A stretch of DNA of 64,000 bases from Colwellia_A sp047621305 (GTDB taxonomy: Bacteria > Pseudomonadota > Gammaproteobacteria > Enterobacterales > Alteromonadaceae). The stretch spans positions 42,669 to 106,668 of the forward strand of contig JBLHNB010000007.1 of NCBI GenBank assembly GCA_047621305.1. Reading direction: 5' to 3'. The notes beneath the pieces are model-generated. The model made no database searches and was not told the origin of the DNA. It saw only the letters and a program-made list of their open reading frames with translations. The position numbers and the translations under genes are program-made. Positions 51,865 to 62,278 of the stretch are shown here, one piece after another (the first letter of the stretch is position 1; every line of letters starts with the position of its first letter).

Positions 51865-54800
51865 GTTATTTCTCCTCTCTTTTTCAATGCGTCATTAAAT
51901 ACAGCTTTATCACGTTTACGAGCTGCACCAAGATCTACTGCATCTTCTGTACTTTTCGCCTGTGTGTTTCGTCCTCCATACGTAGGACTCGTTTGTTGAT
52001 GTATTTTACGTGGCGAAGCTACTGCAGGAGTGTTCGCTTTGAGTTTTGAAAGCTGAGATTTACTCAACGTAACACCAAGCTCTTTTTCTGTAGCTTTCAC
52101 TTGGGCCGCAAACGAGGGCTGGTGATCCATGTCTAGAGGCTCTGTTTCACCAAATTTACGTTTTATAGATTTGAGTTCTCCATAGGTTCCCTCATCTCCT
52201 GGCTTCACAGCTTTACTACCCACTCCGGCATCCGCAATCTTCCCAGTTTCCATCTTAGCAGAGTTATCTCCACCATTACCTTTACCCTTACCAGTCAACA
52301 AGTCCATGGCTTTTTTCTGCATGGTTTCAGGTACTAATTTAGCTAACCTAGCGCCAGTGACCGTTATTGCAGCATCGACGGCAAGATCTTTTGCCGCATT
52401 TGTGACAACGTCTATAGTAGAGCTTTCACCCGATACTATATCATTAATAGCGCCGCCAATCGTTTGGCCAGATTCCCACGCTCCATATAAGGCCATTGCA
52501 CCACTGCCGACCTCAATGATTACAGGAATAAACCAAAACAAATAACCACTCGGATCAGTACCCGCTAAAGGATTATTCATCCCATAACTATAAGGATTAA
52601 TACTCTGACTATTTGCTGGCATTTGAATAAACGGGTCAATACTCAAGAAGCGCCCGAGGTTATAGTCAAAGCCACGACCATTCATATGGATTAACTGCAC
52701 ATCGTCAAGGTGTTCGTGGTCGGTAAAACCTCGGTTTGAAATACTTGAGCCAATAATACCGCCCGTGCTATCACTCCAATAAAGATCGCGCGGTTTACCA
52801 AAAACATCATAACCGCGACGCTCTAAAACTAACTCGGCACTATTGCCGACATCACTAAGCCCTAAATAACCCTTGGTAACTAAACTAACCGAGCCCAGTC
52901 GGTCACGATGTTGGTAAGCAAGGTGTTTGTTTTCGCCTTGATGGGTAAGAACACCATAATCGCCTAAATAATGACGTTTTTCTGTAGAAGTTGTACCACC
53001 TTCTGTGGTTTCAACCAATTCAAACAGTTTGCCCACATAATACGTGGTCACCGTTTTGCCACTTTGTGTCGCCGTTTGTAAATAACGCTTATTATCTGCG
53101 CCATATTTAAAGGCTAATGTTGAACCGTTACGGCTAATACTGATCGGTTTATTAAAGCTGTTGTAACTTAGGTTGATGCCATCACCCGTGGTTAAGTTAC
53201 CGTTATCGTCGTATGCAAAGTTAACTGTCGTTTGATCAAGTTTAACAATAGATTTAACCGCATTAGGGCCACCCGTTGTACTGTTAGTAACGGTATAATT
53301 ATAGCTAGTTGCATAATCTGTTTTTTTCAGTAAGTTACCGGATTTATCATAGTTATAATCGATAAAAGCCGGTTGAAACGCTGGCGATAATACCCCCGTA
53401 GCCGAACGTGTGGAGCTGTCAATACGATGCAAATTGTCATAGACAAAACTTTCTTGAATATCGTAAACAACATCAATTTGTGTTTTAAGATTGCCGAAAT
53501 TGTCATAATCACTGTAATAAATTTCGTCCAAATTCGCTGTTGCCGCACAACTATCGCTATTGTTCACACAAACACGAGTAATATCACCAGAAACCGTATG
53601 TTGGCTATTGCTATACAGACCATTACCTAATAATTGACTGCTTATTTTACCGTGTTGGCTCATCGCGCCAACTGTACGATATACGGTGTTAATATCGTTA
53701 GGGTTTACGTCTTGGCTGTTAAAGCCATAATTATCATAATTGAGTGCCACCATTTCGCCACTCGGGTAGCGTAGCGCTTTAACCTTGCCATAATAACCAT
53801 CGTAAGCGTATTCCATGTCAAAGCTTTTACTGCCGCCGTCATGGCTAATAGTAGAATTTTCTTTAATCACCCTAACTTGGCTATCGTAATAATGGTTTTT
53901 AATCAAATCGCCACGAGTTTCAGTACTTAAAGCACCTTTCTTACGGCTATCATATAACCAGCTAGTATCAGATACGTTGTCAAGGTAGCGGTTCGTTAAA
54001 CGACCTAAGCCATCGTAATCAAAACGTGTCTGTTTTAAGTTACCATCTTGCTGCCAACGTAATTGCCCTAAACCGTTATAACGGAATTGCCAATCGCCAG
54101 CATTGGGGTCGTTAAAGGTTTGTTTATAACCAAAACCGTCATATTTTGCGGTAATAACGTTATTTGCGACGTCTTTAATTACGATCGGGTTACCATTAGC
54201 ATCATATTGATAATGGGTAAACTCAGTGTTTGCATCTTGTGTTGATATCAACAAGTTCAGAGCATTATAGCTACGTGCCATAGTGCGACTACCATCAGCT
54301 CCCGCGTCAACGGTAATATCAGTCTTTAAGCCAGTATAACCATAAGTGATATTATAATTTTGTGGCGCCATTGCTACCACTTTATTGGTATAGCGATTAA
54401 GCACATCGTAACCCGTAAAGCTCTCTGTTGCTGCTGTAGCATTGACAAAATGAGGATAACTTTGCTGCGTTAATCGGCCTAAAGCGTCATAGGTGTAAGT
54501 CGCAATAGTTGTTTGATTTCCACCACTGTTGCCGTTAAATGCCGAGCTGGTACGTTTTAATACTTGCCCTTGACGGTTTACTTCCTCAGTGACAATAGGT
54601 GAGCCATCTTGCACTTTTGTTACTTTAAATACCGCATTGGTTATACAGGTTGTACACCATTGATAAATAAAGTCTTGTGCGGGTGCACTGCTACTGTCTA
54701 TTTGGCTTAATCGACCAAAGACATCATAGGTATTGTCAATAACCAAACCGTTTATATCGGTTTGTTTATCGACCAAACCAAAGGCTTTATTCCAACGTCG

Positions 54801-57800
54801 CGTTACTGCATCTTCAGCCCAAAGACCATTTTTCTCGGTATTGGCAAAATACCCTTCAGCTGCTGTATAGTCATACTCACTAATGCTATTAACTTGTACG
54901 TCAGTATAAGCAACACCACTATCAGCACTACCACCTTGAGTTACTTTAGTTAAATTATTGTAACTATCGTAGCTATTATAAGTAGTACTTGCTTGATGTT
55001 GGGTATCGCTGGCAGTGAATACCTCACTCGCTAATTGACGTTTATCATTATTTTTCCAGGTCACTGTACGACGTTTAGTTTTTGTACCATTAGTACCCGC
55101 TAGAACACCGTTGTTGGTAACGTAGTCGACACTTTTACTTATGTCAGCATAGTCAAGTTTATTAACCCACCAGAGCACGGTATCAACCGCGTTATAGACA
55201 TTATCAGCCACAGTGGTATGTGTCATGGTTGTATCGCTAAGCACACTAGTTTGCTGAGTCAAATTTCCATAAGCATCAAAGCTATTATTAGTCACCGTTT
55301 CCGTTTTTAACGCATTACCTTGTGGATCATAGTAATTGGCCACACTCTTATTTAAATGCGTAAAATACGTGCCTGCGGCACTACCATCACAATCCGTTGT
55401 TAAACGATTACACCAAGTATTTACTTTTGATTGTAATAAACCACTGCCTGACGTTTTATAAACATTTTGTTGGCTAACTTTACCATTTAATGGGTAGTCC
55501 ATTAGGTAATTTGCCGTAGCCGTTATACCTTGCGCAACATCAATTTCACTGATCGATTCAAAACCTAAAAACCCTAACCCAGCTTGATGGTAAATAGGAT
55601 CACCATAAGTGTAATTTACGGTATTTGTTCCGGCATTATTATTTTTAATATTGTGCTTTATTGCCACCATTTGTGTTGAGGGAATGCGGTAGTAATATTT
55701 TCCGGCCAAGCCACTATTATCAACAGCACTTGAACCCGTAGTTGATTTTTTATGATGGCTAAAGGCTTGGTAACTAAATTCATCACGCTGCCCGTAGCTG
55801 CTAACAGCACTGTCATCTTGCACTAAGGTTAACAAATCAGCAGCAATACCTTTGCTATCGCTTTGTCCCAAATAGAAATATGTTTCTTGAGGATGATAAC
55901 TGTTGTCTATCGTAGTGCCATCGTCTTGCCAAATAGCGCCAATGAAGTCCATAGTACCGTCATTATTCATATCAATAGGGTATAGATAATTCTGTGAGCC
56001 TTGAATATCCGTTTCCTGTTTAGTAAAACTAACCGTTCCTTGATTATCGATACTTGATATGTAAACAGAATAGTTACCAAATGCTAAAGGTGAGACGGTA
56101 AAATCACTAGAGCCTGCTGATTCTGAGCCATTCCCTTCTTTACAGTATGCGCGCTCTCGGTCACTCAGACAGTCTCGAGGATGAACATTTCGATCAAGAA
56201 ACATAAAGTCTTCTAAGCCATCACCATTAAAATCTAGAATGCGAATAGATGCATGAGTAGAGTGCTCTGGTCCTTCATACGCACTAGTTCCAAAAAATTC
56301 ATTTATAATAGAACGATAAAATTTGGCAATCCCGGTATTTACAGGACTGGCGAGCTTGCCACCTTCATTAATAAATAAGTACCAATTACCACTGTTTACC
56401 AGTAAATCCTTTAAGCCATCGCCATTGGCGTCTATCCAATGATTGCCACCCGTGCCCAAGCCATATGTTTTTGTGACGTTTGGCAGCGTTGTTGTGACTT
56501 TAACAAAATTATTTGTTGCAGATGTTCCTGTGCCCGATTGGTCGTTTCTAAACCAGACTAGCTTTATACCCGCATTTTGTTCATGGCTAGTTTCTTCTAG
56601 TTGTACGATATCGGGGTCGCCATCACCATCAAAGTCAAAAATTTGATAACCTGAAGGCTCAGACCAAAAACTGGGTAATACGCCGGGAGCAGATTTATCG
56701 ATACCTGGAATTAACTGTGTACTACACAGGTTATCGGTACAAGTAGGATGAAGACGTGATAAGTACATATCAGCAAGGCTAGAGCGATGAAATAAATAAT
56801 AGCCACCCGTGCCATCACTTACTGGTTCCGCACGACAGGCATTTTTATACTGTAACGATACGTTAACTGAAATATCATAGTTATACAGCCGGGCATAGGT
56901 CGTTAATGCTGCGCAAACCATATTAATACCCAAGTCGACTTCATCAAAACTGTTTAGGGCTCCATCGAACATAGCAACAGATAAATGACCACTATTATTC
57001 ACACCAATTAAATCAAGTTGACCATCATTGTTAAAATCTAAGGTGCCGAGCTTAACCAGTTCTCGCGGATCTTGTGCGATACCAGCAGGTTTGAACGGAA
57101 GATTAATAACTTTGTCTATCACATAGTTATTATTTTCAAAACTCATTAAATGCAATTGATCATTACGAGCAAAATCAATTACGCCGTCACTATTAAAATC
57201 ACCAAGCTTTTGGTTTGATATACTCCATGGAAATCCAGTATTAAAGACGGCATTAGCGGACGCGACTTCTGCAAATATTAATGCATCGCCACTATAGGTA
57301 AATTCTTTTTGAGGTAAACATTGAGCGATTCCACCTTCAAAGCCACACTGTTGAACTGAGGCCAAGCGAGAAAATCCGGTAATAGGACTATTGGCGACTT
57401 CATATTGTAAGTCGTAGTTAAATACCTGAGTACCATCAGAACTTGCGGCTGCATCGATATAAGTAGCAATGGCCGTTAATTTCTGAGTCGATTTAGTACT
57501 TGTTTCATTAATGTAACCAAAAGAGACATCATCTCTATTGTCATAGCTAAATTTCACATGGCGAGAGCCATCACTATCATTTTGGCCAGTATAATGAATA
57601 TCAGTTAATAATTGTTCGCCGTTGGCGCTGGTATAGCTAAATTTAATATTATTTTGAACAACTGCATTGTCATAAACTTTATTTATCGCCCAGCGTAAAG
57701 GTGTGGTACCACCAGTTGGTAGCAATATACTGTCACTAGTATTACCGTAATAACTGACTTGGCCATTTTTACTGATCACTTCAAAATAAGACGATGAGCT

Positions 57801-59249
57801 AGAATAAGCAGCCCCTTTGAGCGTAATTTTATTAAAGCTATCGTTAAGGGTTCTATATTCTGAGCTCTGAGCGCCATATGAGCCACTAACCAAAACCAGT
57901 TTTTGACCATCAAGGCATAATACATCATTGTTTTTCAAATCAACGCGGTCTACTTTGCCATCTTCAGTCCAATTGGCACTACAACGCGCAATAGCCGATT
58001 GCCCTGATAATTGCCAACCTTTACCAGTAATACCATTGCCTGCGGCGCTGTTGTAATTCAGTGATAATAGCGGTTGCATGCCTTGGCGACCTGGTGGTAG
58101 CTGAATAGGTATTGAATAGTTAACATTACCACCACTAATATCAGCAAAGCCTTGCAGCTGACCAACCTTATCTGTACTTGCTGGTCGAGGTAAAATGACT
58201 TTCGATGCATCTACTACACTAGTAACCTTTGCCGATAAATCTCCAATAGGCAGTAGTTCACTTGAACTATTGATAACAACATCATAAGCCGTATCCGTTT
58301 GCGCTACCGTAATAACCGTAGCACCGTCAAGACTGGTTAAACGGAAATCTTGTAAATTATCATTGTTGAAATCAGCAAAATCAATGTTGTAGTTGGCAGG
58401 AGAGAAGTTGGCCTTTATGTTATTCCAAGTGGTTTCATCAATCACGATAACTGACCAAGAGCCATCAGATTTTTTCGTTAATTCTAGGTATTTATCACCA
58501 TGAGTCGCTGGTAATTGTAAGTACAACTTGCCATTTAACTGGTAAATATCGACTAAATTAACGGGTACGACGGTGAAAGTTGCTGTATCTGTTGCAGTTT
58601 CGGCTTCAGTACCGCTGGTAACTAATGTTTCAAGTGAGTATGTGCCAACTGGAAGCTGACCAAAATCGTAAGTATAGTAATCCCCTGAGTGAATTGGTGT
58701 TTCTATCTTGTTGTAACCGCTGGTACTGGTTAACGTGAAAGTAACACTACCAACAGTTTCACCCGCTTTCATTTCTATAGACGTACGAGCCACAAAATTG
58801 AGATTACTCGCAATGCTAGGTTTTACAATATCTGAATAAGGGTAATTAACATTGATGTTGCCCGCTTTTTCAGTGTTACTTAAGCAGCTACCTGCGGATT
58901 CGACTTCGATAGGTTGCTGGCTTTTTTGCGCGATAGTTAATAACTCGTATAAGCCGCTATTATCATTAGTGGCTACAACCCATGAATTCTCATTTCCACA
59001 ACCAAGCGTTGATGTGGGTTTAGCATCTTGCGTAGTGAAAGTGGCAACATTACCGCTGACGGCTAATGAAGTAATGATGCTTGCAGCAACTACGCTACTG
59101 CTATAAAAAATGGATAAAAGCAACCCACTCAATACTGCCGTTAGTTTAACCAGAGGTTTTACTGTCATCTTAAAGGTCCATTTATTAATTTGTTTTTTAA
59201 TTGAGTTGTCGCCATTCATTTTATCTTTTTTCGATAGAGGAAAGTTCAT
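51855..59249 (-). CDS. SpvB/RHS-repeat polymorphic toxin with variable C-terminal domain
   Basis: 2464 residues. GGGAGGA lies nine bases before the ATG at 59249, which sets the start. A signal peptide with a long basic n-region covers residues 1-57 (core LTAVLSGLLLSIFYSSSVVA). The module at about 58-135 (SLAVSGNVATFTTQDA, CGNENSWVVATND) recurs in small proteins of the same operon. An Ig-like domain (about 150-230) follows. SpvB begins near 365 (GNVNYSIPIQLPPGRQGMQP). FG-GAP/VCBS repeats with DFNNDG-type motifs fill about 650-1120, and YD repeats about 1400-2150. The RHS core ends GRFLSIDPFI...NPLAGTDPSGY near residue 2233. The last 230 residues are the toxin. They contain DMDHQPSFAAQ and HQQTSPTYGGRN, which suggest an HNH/EndoVII-like nuclease; that is inference. 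Confidence 0.92.
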   Translation of the reverse strand: MNFPLSKKDKMNGDNSIKKQINKWTFKMTVKPLVKLTAVLSGLLLSIFYSSSVVAASIITSLAVSGNVATFTTQDAKPTSTLGCGNENSWVVATNDNSGLYELLTIAQKSQQPIEVESAGSCLSNTEKAGNINVNYPYSDIVKPSIASNLNFVARTSIEMKAGETVGSVTFTLTSTSGYNKIETPIHSGDYYTYDFGQLPVGTYSLETLVTSGTEAETATDTATFTVVPVNLVDIYQLNGKLYLQLPATHGDKYLELTKKSDGSWSVIVIDETTWNNIKANFSPANYNIDFADFNNDNLQDFRLTSLDGATVITVAQTDTAYDVVINSSSELLPIGDLSAKVTSVVDASKVILPRPASTDKVGQLQGFADISGGNVNYSIPIQLPPGRQGMQPLLSLNYNSAAGNGITGKGWQLSGQSAIARCSANWTEDGKVDRVDLKNNDVLCLDGQKLVLVSGSYGAQSSEYRTLNDSFNKITLKGAAYSSSSSYFEVISKNGQVSYYGNTSDSILLPTGGTTPLRWAINKVYDNAVVQNNIKFSYTSANGEQLLTDIHYTGQNDSDGSRHVKFSYDNRDDVSFGYINETSTKSTQKLTAIATYIDAAASSDGTQVFNYDLQYEVANSPITGFSRLASVQQCGFEGGIAQCLPQKEFTYSGDALIFAEVASANAVFNTGFPWSISNQKLGDFNSDGVIDFARNDQLHLMSFENNNYVIDKVINLPFKPAGIAQDPRELVKLGTLDFNNDGQLDLIGVNNSGHLSVAMFDGALNSFDEVDLGINMVCAALTTYARLYNYDISVNVSLQYKNACRAEPVSDGTGGYYLFHRSSLADMYLSRLHPTCTDNLCSTQLIPGIDKSAPGVLPSFWSEPSGYQIFDFDGDGDPDIVQLEETSHEQNAGIKLVWFRNDQSGTGTSATNNFVKVTTTLPNVTKTYGLGTGGNHWIDANGDGLKDLLVNSGNWYLFINEGGKLASPVNTGIAKFYRSIINEFFGTSAYEGPEHSTHASIRILDFNGDGLEDFMFLDRNVHPRDCLSDRERAYCKEGNGSESAGSSDFTVSPLAFGNYSVYISSIDNQGTVSFTKQETDIQGSQNYLYPIDMNNDGTMDFIGAIWQDDGTTIDNSYHPQETYFYLGQSDSKGIAADLLTLVQDDSAVSSYGQRDEFSYQAFSHHKKSTTGSSAVDNSGLAGKYYYRIPSTQMVAIKHNIKNNNAGTNTVNYTYGDPIYHQAGLGFLGFESISEIDVAQGITATANYLMDYPLNGKVSQQNVYKTSGSGLLQSKVNTWCNRLTTDCDGSAAGTYFTHLNKSVANYYDPQGNALKTETVTNNSFDAYGNLTQQTSVLSDTTMTHTTVADNVYNAVDTVLWWVNKLDYADISKSVDYVTNNGVLAGTNGTKTKRRTVTWKNNDKRQLASEVFTASDTQHQASTTYNSYDSYNNLTKVTQGGSADSGVAYTDVQVNSISEYDYTAAEGYFANTEKNGLWAEDAVTRRWNKAFGLVDKQTDINGLVIDNTYDVFGRLSQIDSSSAPAQDFIYQWCTTCITNAVFKVTKVQDGSPIVTEEVNRQGQVLKRTSSAFNGNSGGNQTTIATYTYDALGRLTQQSYPHFVNATAATESFTGYDVLNRYTNKVVAMAPQNYNITYGYTGLKTDITVDAGADGSRTMARSYNALNLLISTQDANTEFTHYQYDANGNPIVIKDVANNVITAKYDGFGYKQTFNDPNAGDWQFRYNGLGQLRWQQDGNLKQTRFDYDGLGRLTNRYLDNVSDTSWLYDSRKKGALSTETRGDLIKNHYYDSQVRVIKENSTISHDGGSKSFDMEYAYDGYYGKVKALRYPSGEMVALNYDNYGFNSQDVNPNDINTVYRTVGAMSQHGKISSQLLGNGLYSNSQHTVSGDITRVCVNNSDSCAATANLDEIYYSDYDNFGNLKTQIDVVYDIQESFVYDNLHRIDSSTRSATGVLSPAFQPAFIDYNYDKSGNLLKKTDYATSYNYTVTNSTTGGPNAVKSIVKLDQTTVNFAYDDNGNLTTGDGINLSYNSFNKPISISRNGSTLAFKYGADNKRYLQTATQSGKTVTTYYVGKLFELVETTEGGTTSTEKRHYLGDYGVLTHQGENKHLAYQHRDRLGSVSLVTKGYLGLSDVGNSAELVLERRGYDVFGKPRDLYWSDSTGGIIGSSISNRGFTDHEHLDDVQLIHMNGRGFDYNLGRFLSIDPFIQMPANSQSINPYSYGMNNPLAGTDPSGYLFWFIPVIIEVGSGAMALYGAWESGQTIGGAINDIVSGESSTIDVVTNAAKDLAVDAAITVTGARLAKLVPETMQKKAMDLLTGKGKGNGGDNSAKMETGKIADAGVGSKAVKPGDEGTYGELKSIKRKFGETEPLDMDHQPSFAAQVKATEKELGVTLSKSQLSKLKANTPAVASPRKIHQQTSPTYGGRNTQAKSTEDAVDLGAARKRDKAVFNDALKKRGEITWR

Positions 59250-60703
59250 TATGGTGTTCCTCCCTGACTAGCTGGTTTAGCAACTGGCGCGCCAAGTAAT
59301 TCTGTATTTATCTTAAATGTTTTTGAGGAAATTAAGGTTAATATTATTTCATTATTTGTTAACAACTCAGCGGTAAAGTTCAAGCTATTCTCTTTGTCTA
59401 CAGGGGTAAACGTTAACTCGGCGTTATTTGTTATTTCGTTCACTCGACAATGTAAATACAAACCGCCATAAGACTTCGTTTGCTGACGAAAAGCTGCTGC
59501 CGATATGTCGCTTAGTGCCCAATCATTTGTTGACTTTACAAGCTGCCAATATTGTTGAAAATACGTATCAACATGAGTTTTATGAGCAACCGTTAGGCCA
59601 GGAATTTGATATTGAAGAGTCATGTTTTGTTTGATATTTCCGATGAAGTAATTATCGCCATAGGTAAACGTTCTTAGTGATTCAGAGAGGGCTTTACATT
59701 GTGATGATAACGGAATTTCAATGGGTTCTGTTGACGTAGATGCTCCATAACAACCATTGCTATCACACGCTGCTACTTTTATTTGAACATTGCCTTCGGG
59801 GGGATTGTCGAAGGTATAGTTTAGTGCGGTTGTAGTATCAATTTCTACCCAATGACCACCACCTGATTGCACCAGTATTTTATATGAATCTGCGCCAAGC
59901 ACTGCTTGCCACTGCAGTGCTATCGTATTATTGATAAATTCGATATTACTCATTTGGGGAACGGTTAAACCATTTACAATGTTAGACGGTGCCGATTCTT
60001 TAGTACATTGTTGTTCACTGCAGGCTTTAACACGATACTGATGGCTGAATTCATCAACCACAGCGTGGTCAAAAGTATGGGTAGTTGTTTGGTCTAATAT
60101 CTGAAAAGCGTCACCATTGATGCTTTCTTCAACATGGTAAATATTATTGGTACTCGCTGTTATAACTTGTACTACGTTATTGGTTTGGTTTGAGTTGTTT
60201 TTTTTGTAATTTTGTTGAGCCTTAACAGGCGAAGGTATTGCACTCCACGTTACCGTATTTATACCATTTAAGGTCGAAGCTACAACATTGCTAGGTCCGT
60301 CTGCCGCTATCGTTAACGTTAAAACACTCGACTCAAGGTAATTGCTACAACTGTTAGCATCGCAGCTATTTACACGATAAACATAAACGCCACTGACACT
60401 ATTAATGACTTCTAGCTCAGTATTTATACCCTTATATACTTCTTGCCACGAGCGATTGGGTGCATCCAGTTGCAAAACTTCAACCGTGTAAAAATCAAGA
60501 GGTTCGTGCATTAACCACGATACTTGATATTGTTCTGTTGAGCTTGATTGCGGCACAAAAATACTACCCGAAGGTACATCTTCAATGTCATTGATAATAT
60601 ACTGTAACAATGTTGGTGCTATAGTATTTTTGGCTGTACTGCTAAAACTGCTTACCAATAAAAATAAAGCAGTAAACAAACACATGTTGCTTAACTTAAA
60701 CAT
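59249..60703 (-). CDS. Secreted fibronectin type III-like protein of the toxin operon
   Basis: 484 residues with a signal peptide to about residue 24. It contains three or four Fn3-like beta domains: YQVSWLMHEPLDFYTVEVLQ (about 50-130), SNVVASTLNGINTVTWSAI (about 135-250), and IALQWQAVLGADSYKILVQS (about 255-330). Repeated YRVNSCDANSC, YRVKACSEQQC and IKVAACDSNGC carry paired cysteines. The C-terminal 130 residues are a separate domain not recognised. The stop shares one base with the RHS gene start (TAATG), so the two are tightly coupled. It may act in export, surface attachment or target binding of the toxin; this is inferred from context. Confidence 0.8.
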   Translation of the reverse strand: MFKLSNMCLFTALFLLVSSFSSTAKNTIAPTLLQYIINDIEDVPSGSIFVPQSSSTEQYQVSWLMHEPLDFYTVEVLQLDAPNRSWQEVYKGINTELEVINSVSGVYVYRVNSCDANSCSNYLESSVLTLTIAADGPSNVVASTLNGINTVTWSAIPSPVKAQQNYKKNNSNQTNNVVQVITASTNNIYHVEESINGDAFQILDQTTTHTFDHAVVDEFSHQYRVKACSEQQCTKESAPSNIVNGLTVPQMSNIEFINNTIALQWQAVLGADSYKILVQSGGGHWVEIDTTTALNYTFDNPPEGNVQIKVAACDSNGCYGASTSTEPIEIPLSSQCKALSESLRTFTYGDNYFIGNIKQNMTLQYQIPGLTVAHKTHVDTYFQQYWQLVKSTNDWALSDISAAAFRQQTKSYGGLYLHCRVNEITNNAELTFTPVDKENSLNFTAELLTNNEIILTLISSKTFKINTELLGAPVAKPASQGGTP

Positions 60704-60773
60704 AAATTAAAAACCTGATGCATGAAGCTCACATTAAAGATGTTAATCGCGTTGATTCAACAATATTTTAGTG

Positions 60774-61157
60774 TTAAAAAATTGGTGAGCCTTCAACAAT
60801 TTGAATATAAGCCAATTCATCAGCAGTAAAAATTCTCGCGCCTGAATTAATCATATAATGCACCGCATAATTATTTGCTTTGGCCATAAAAGCTAACGAC
60901 ATCATGCTATTAAACACCGCTTCGTTACCACCTGCTTTTAAATAGACATAACGTCTAAGGGCGCCACCACAGGTATGAAGATTACCTTGAGCATCTTTAA
61001 AGCTGATCAATAAGCTGTTAGTTAAGCTTGGGTTGTCAGAGCGGCGGCCTTCTACCGCAATGGTATCTATAAAAGCACCAGTACATTTTATTTCAGCGGC
61101 TTGTGCTGTGTTTATTAATGAGAGCGAGCTAAGTAAAAGTAAGATAAATGATTTCAT
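60774..61157 (-). CDS. Small secreted protein of the toxin operon
   Basis: 127 residues. The signal peptide ends at TAQAA (residue 21). The mature part (IKCTGAFIDTIAVEGRR, LLISFKDAQGNLHTCGG, FNSMMSLAFMAKANNYAVHY) has a strand-strand-Cys-helix-strand order like the modules next door. The sequence is more distant, and it has only two Cys in the mature chain. The function is unknown. It lies 70 bases before the Fn3-like gene and 19 bases after the next upstream gene. Confidence 0.72.
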   Translation of the reverse strand: MKSFILLLLSSLSLINTAQAAEIKCTGAFIDTIAVEGRRSDNPSLTNSLLISFKDAQGNLHTCGGALRRYVYLKAGGNEAVFNSMMSLAFMAKANNYAVHYMINSGARIFTADELAYIQIVEGSPIF

Positions 61158-61175
61158 GAGTTTTCCTTTAATTTA

Positions 61176-61802
61176 TTATTCTTCGATGTAACAGCTGATT
61201 TGACGACCCCTTCCACCAAGACCACCGTCACGAGTGTTCGATGGATTAACTAAATTAATTGATGAGGCTTTGCTGTTCCGACAGGCACAATTACCGCCCG
61301 AGTTATACGCATAAGCCTGTCCTGATGCATTGTGCAAAGTGATAGTGATTTGGCATTGGTAGTCATCATTATAATGAGTAAACCCTCTGCCCACTAATTT
61401 GAGGCTAGGCGTAGTAGTAGCTTGTATCGGTGTTTCTACTTCAGCAATATTGAGGTCGTTAACTGAAAAGCTGGTGATGCTTTCATAACCCTCAATATCG
61501 TTACAGGCTCCAGATAATTTGGTTTTAACAGGTTTATTACCTGTTGAGGCACTCACAAGGGCGGCATACATGGCGCGGCCAACCGCATTATTTAGTGCGA
61601 TTGTATAAACACCGGTATTTTCATTAGTGACACAAGTCGACTTGGCATAACTTAGCGTACTGTCTGTTTTAAAAAATACCGTTTCACCTTCTATCGAAAA
61701 ATATTCCAATTTACCGCTAATTTCACTGGCATAACTTGGTGATTGAAATACTGCCGTTAATAGCAAGGCGACTCTTAATATATTTTTAACGCTCAATAAC
61801 AT
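61176..61802 (-). CDS. Secreted protein carrying the operon's shared module plus a C-terminal domain
   Basis: 208 residues; the signal peptide ends near PSYAS (residue 26). The module spans about residues 27-115: GKLEYFSIEGETVFFKTDS, CVTNENTGVYTIALNNAVG, RAMYAALVSASTGNKPVKTK, then a second Cys (SGACNDIEGYES). It matches the N-terminal module of the RHS toxin and the two genes upstream. A C-terminal beta domain (LVGRGFTHYNDDYQCQI, NCACRN) follows, with four more cysteines. The family was not recognised beyond this shared pattern. Confidence 0.75.
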   Translation of the reverse strand: MLLSVKNILRVALLLTAVFQSPSYASEISGKLEYFSIEGETVFFKTDSTLSYAKSTCVTNENTGVYTIALNNAVGRAMYAALVSASTGNKPVKTKLSGACNDIEGYESITSFSVNDLNIAEVETPIQATTTPSLKLVGRGFTHYNDDYQCQITITLHNASGQAYAYNSGGNCACRNSKASSINLVNPSNTRDGGLGGRGRQISCYIEE

Positions 61803-61858
61803 TTACACAATTCCCTTTTTTTTAATTTATTAGCAAAATAAATGCTTTATGGTAAAAA

Positions 61859-62209
61859 CTATTGCAATACCACAACCACGGATGATGGTCGCTCAAAACC
61901 TTGAGCATCAAAGCAGTCACTTGCTGATTTAATGTTAATTTTTTTGCCGCTAGCCATCGCTGTATTTAAGGCTAAATATATACCTTGGCCTGCATTAGTA
62001 TTTAGTGAAGTCGCCCAAATACCAGTGTTTTCGGCCGCAACACAGCCAGTGCTGCTCACTTGGTTATTTTCCAGGGTGAAATACAAAATGTTATTTTCTA
62101 CTTTCATTGTTGATAATAAACTGGCTGACCAAACGCTTGATGAAAATAAACTGGCAATAAACAATGTGACGATTAATAAATTGTTATTGTGTTTTTTTAA
62201 ACTATTCAT
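61859..62209 (-). CDS. Secreted protein consisting of the shared module only
   Basis: 116 residues; signal peptide to about residue 29 (SVWSAS). The rest is one copy of the module: LLSTMKVENNILYFTLENN, CVAAENTGIWATSLNTNAG, QGIYLALNTAMASGKKINIK, SASDCFDAQGFERPS. Two cysteines probably form a disulfide. It is the minimal member of the group and so helps define the module limits. The function is unknown. Confidence 0.75.
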   Translation of the reverse strand: MNSLKKHNNNLLIVTLFIASLFSSSVWSASLLSTMKVENNILYFTLENNQVSSTGCVAAENTGIWATSLNTNAGQGIYLALNTAMASGKKINIKSASDCFDAQGFERPSSVVVVLQ

Positions 62210-62278
62210 AAGTTACATTCCCGATTAGCTCGTTTAGTTGTTGAACTTTAAAATGCTGTGCAGCTAAAACTAAAATCA

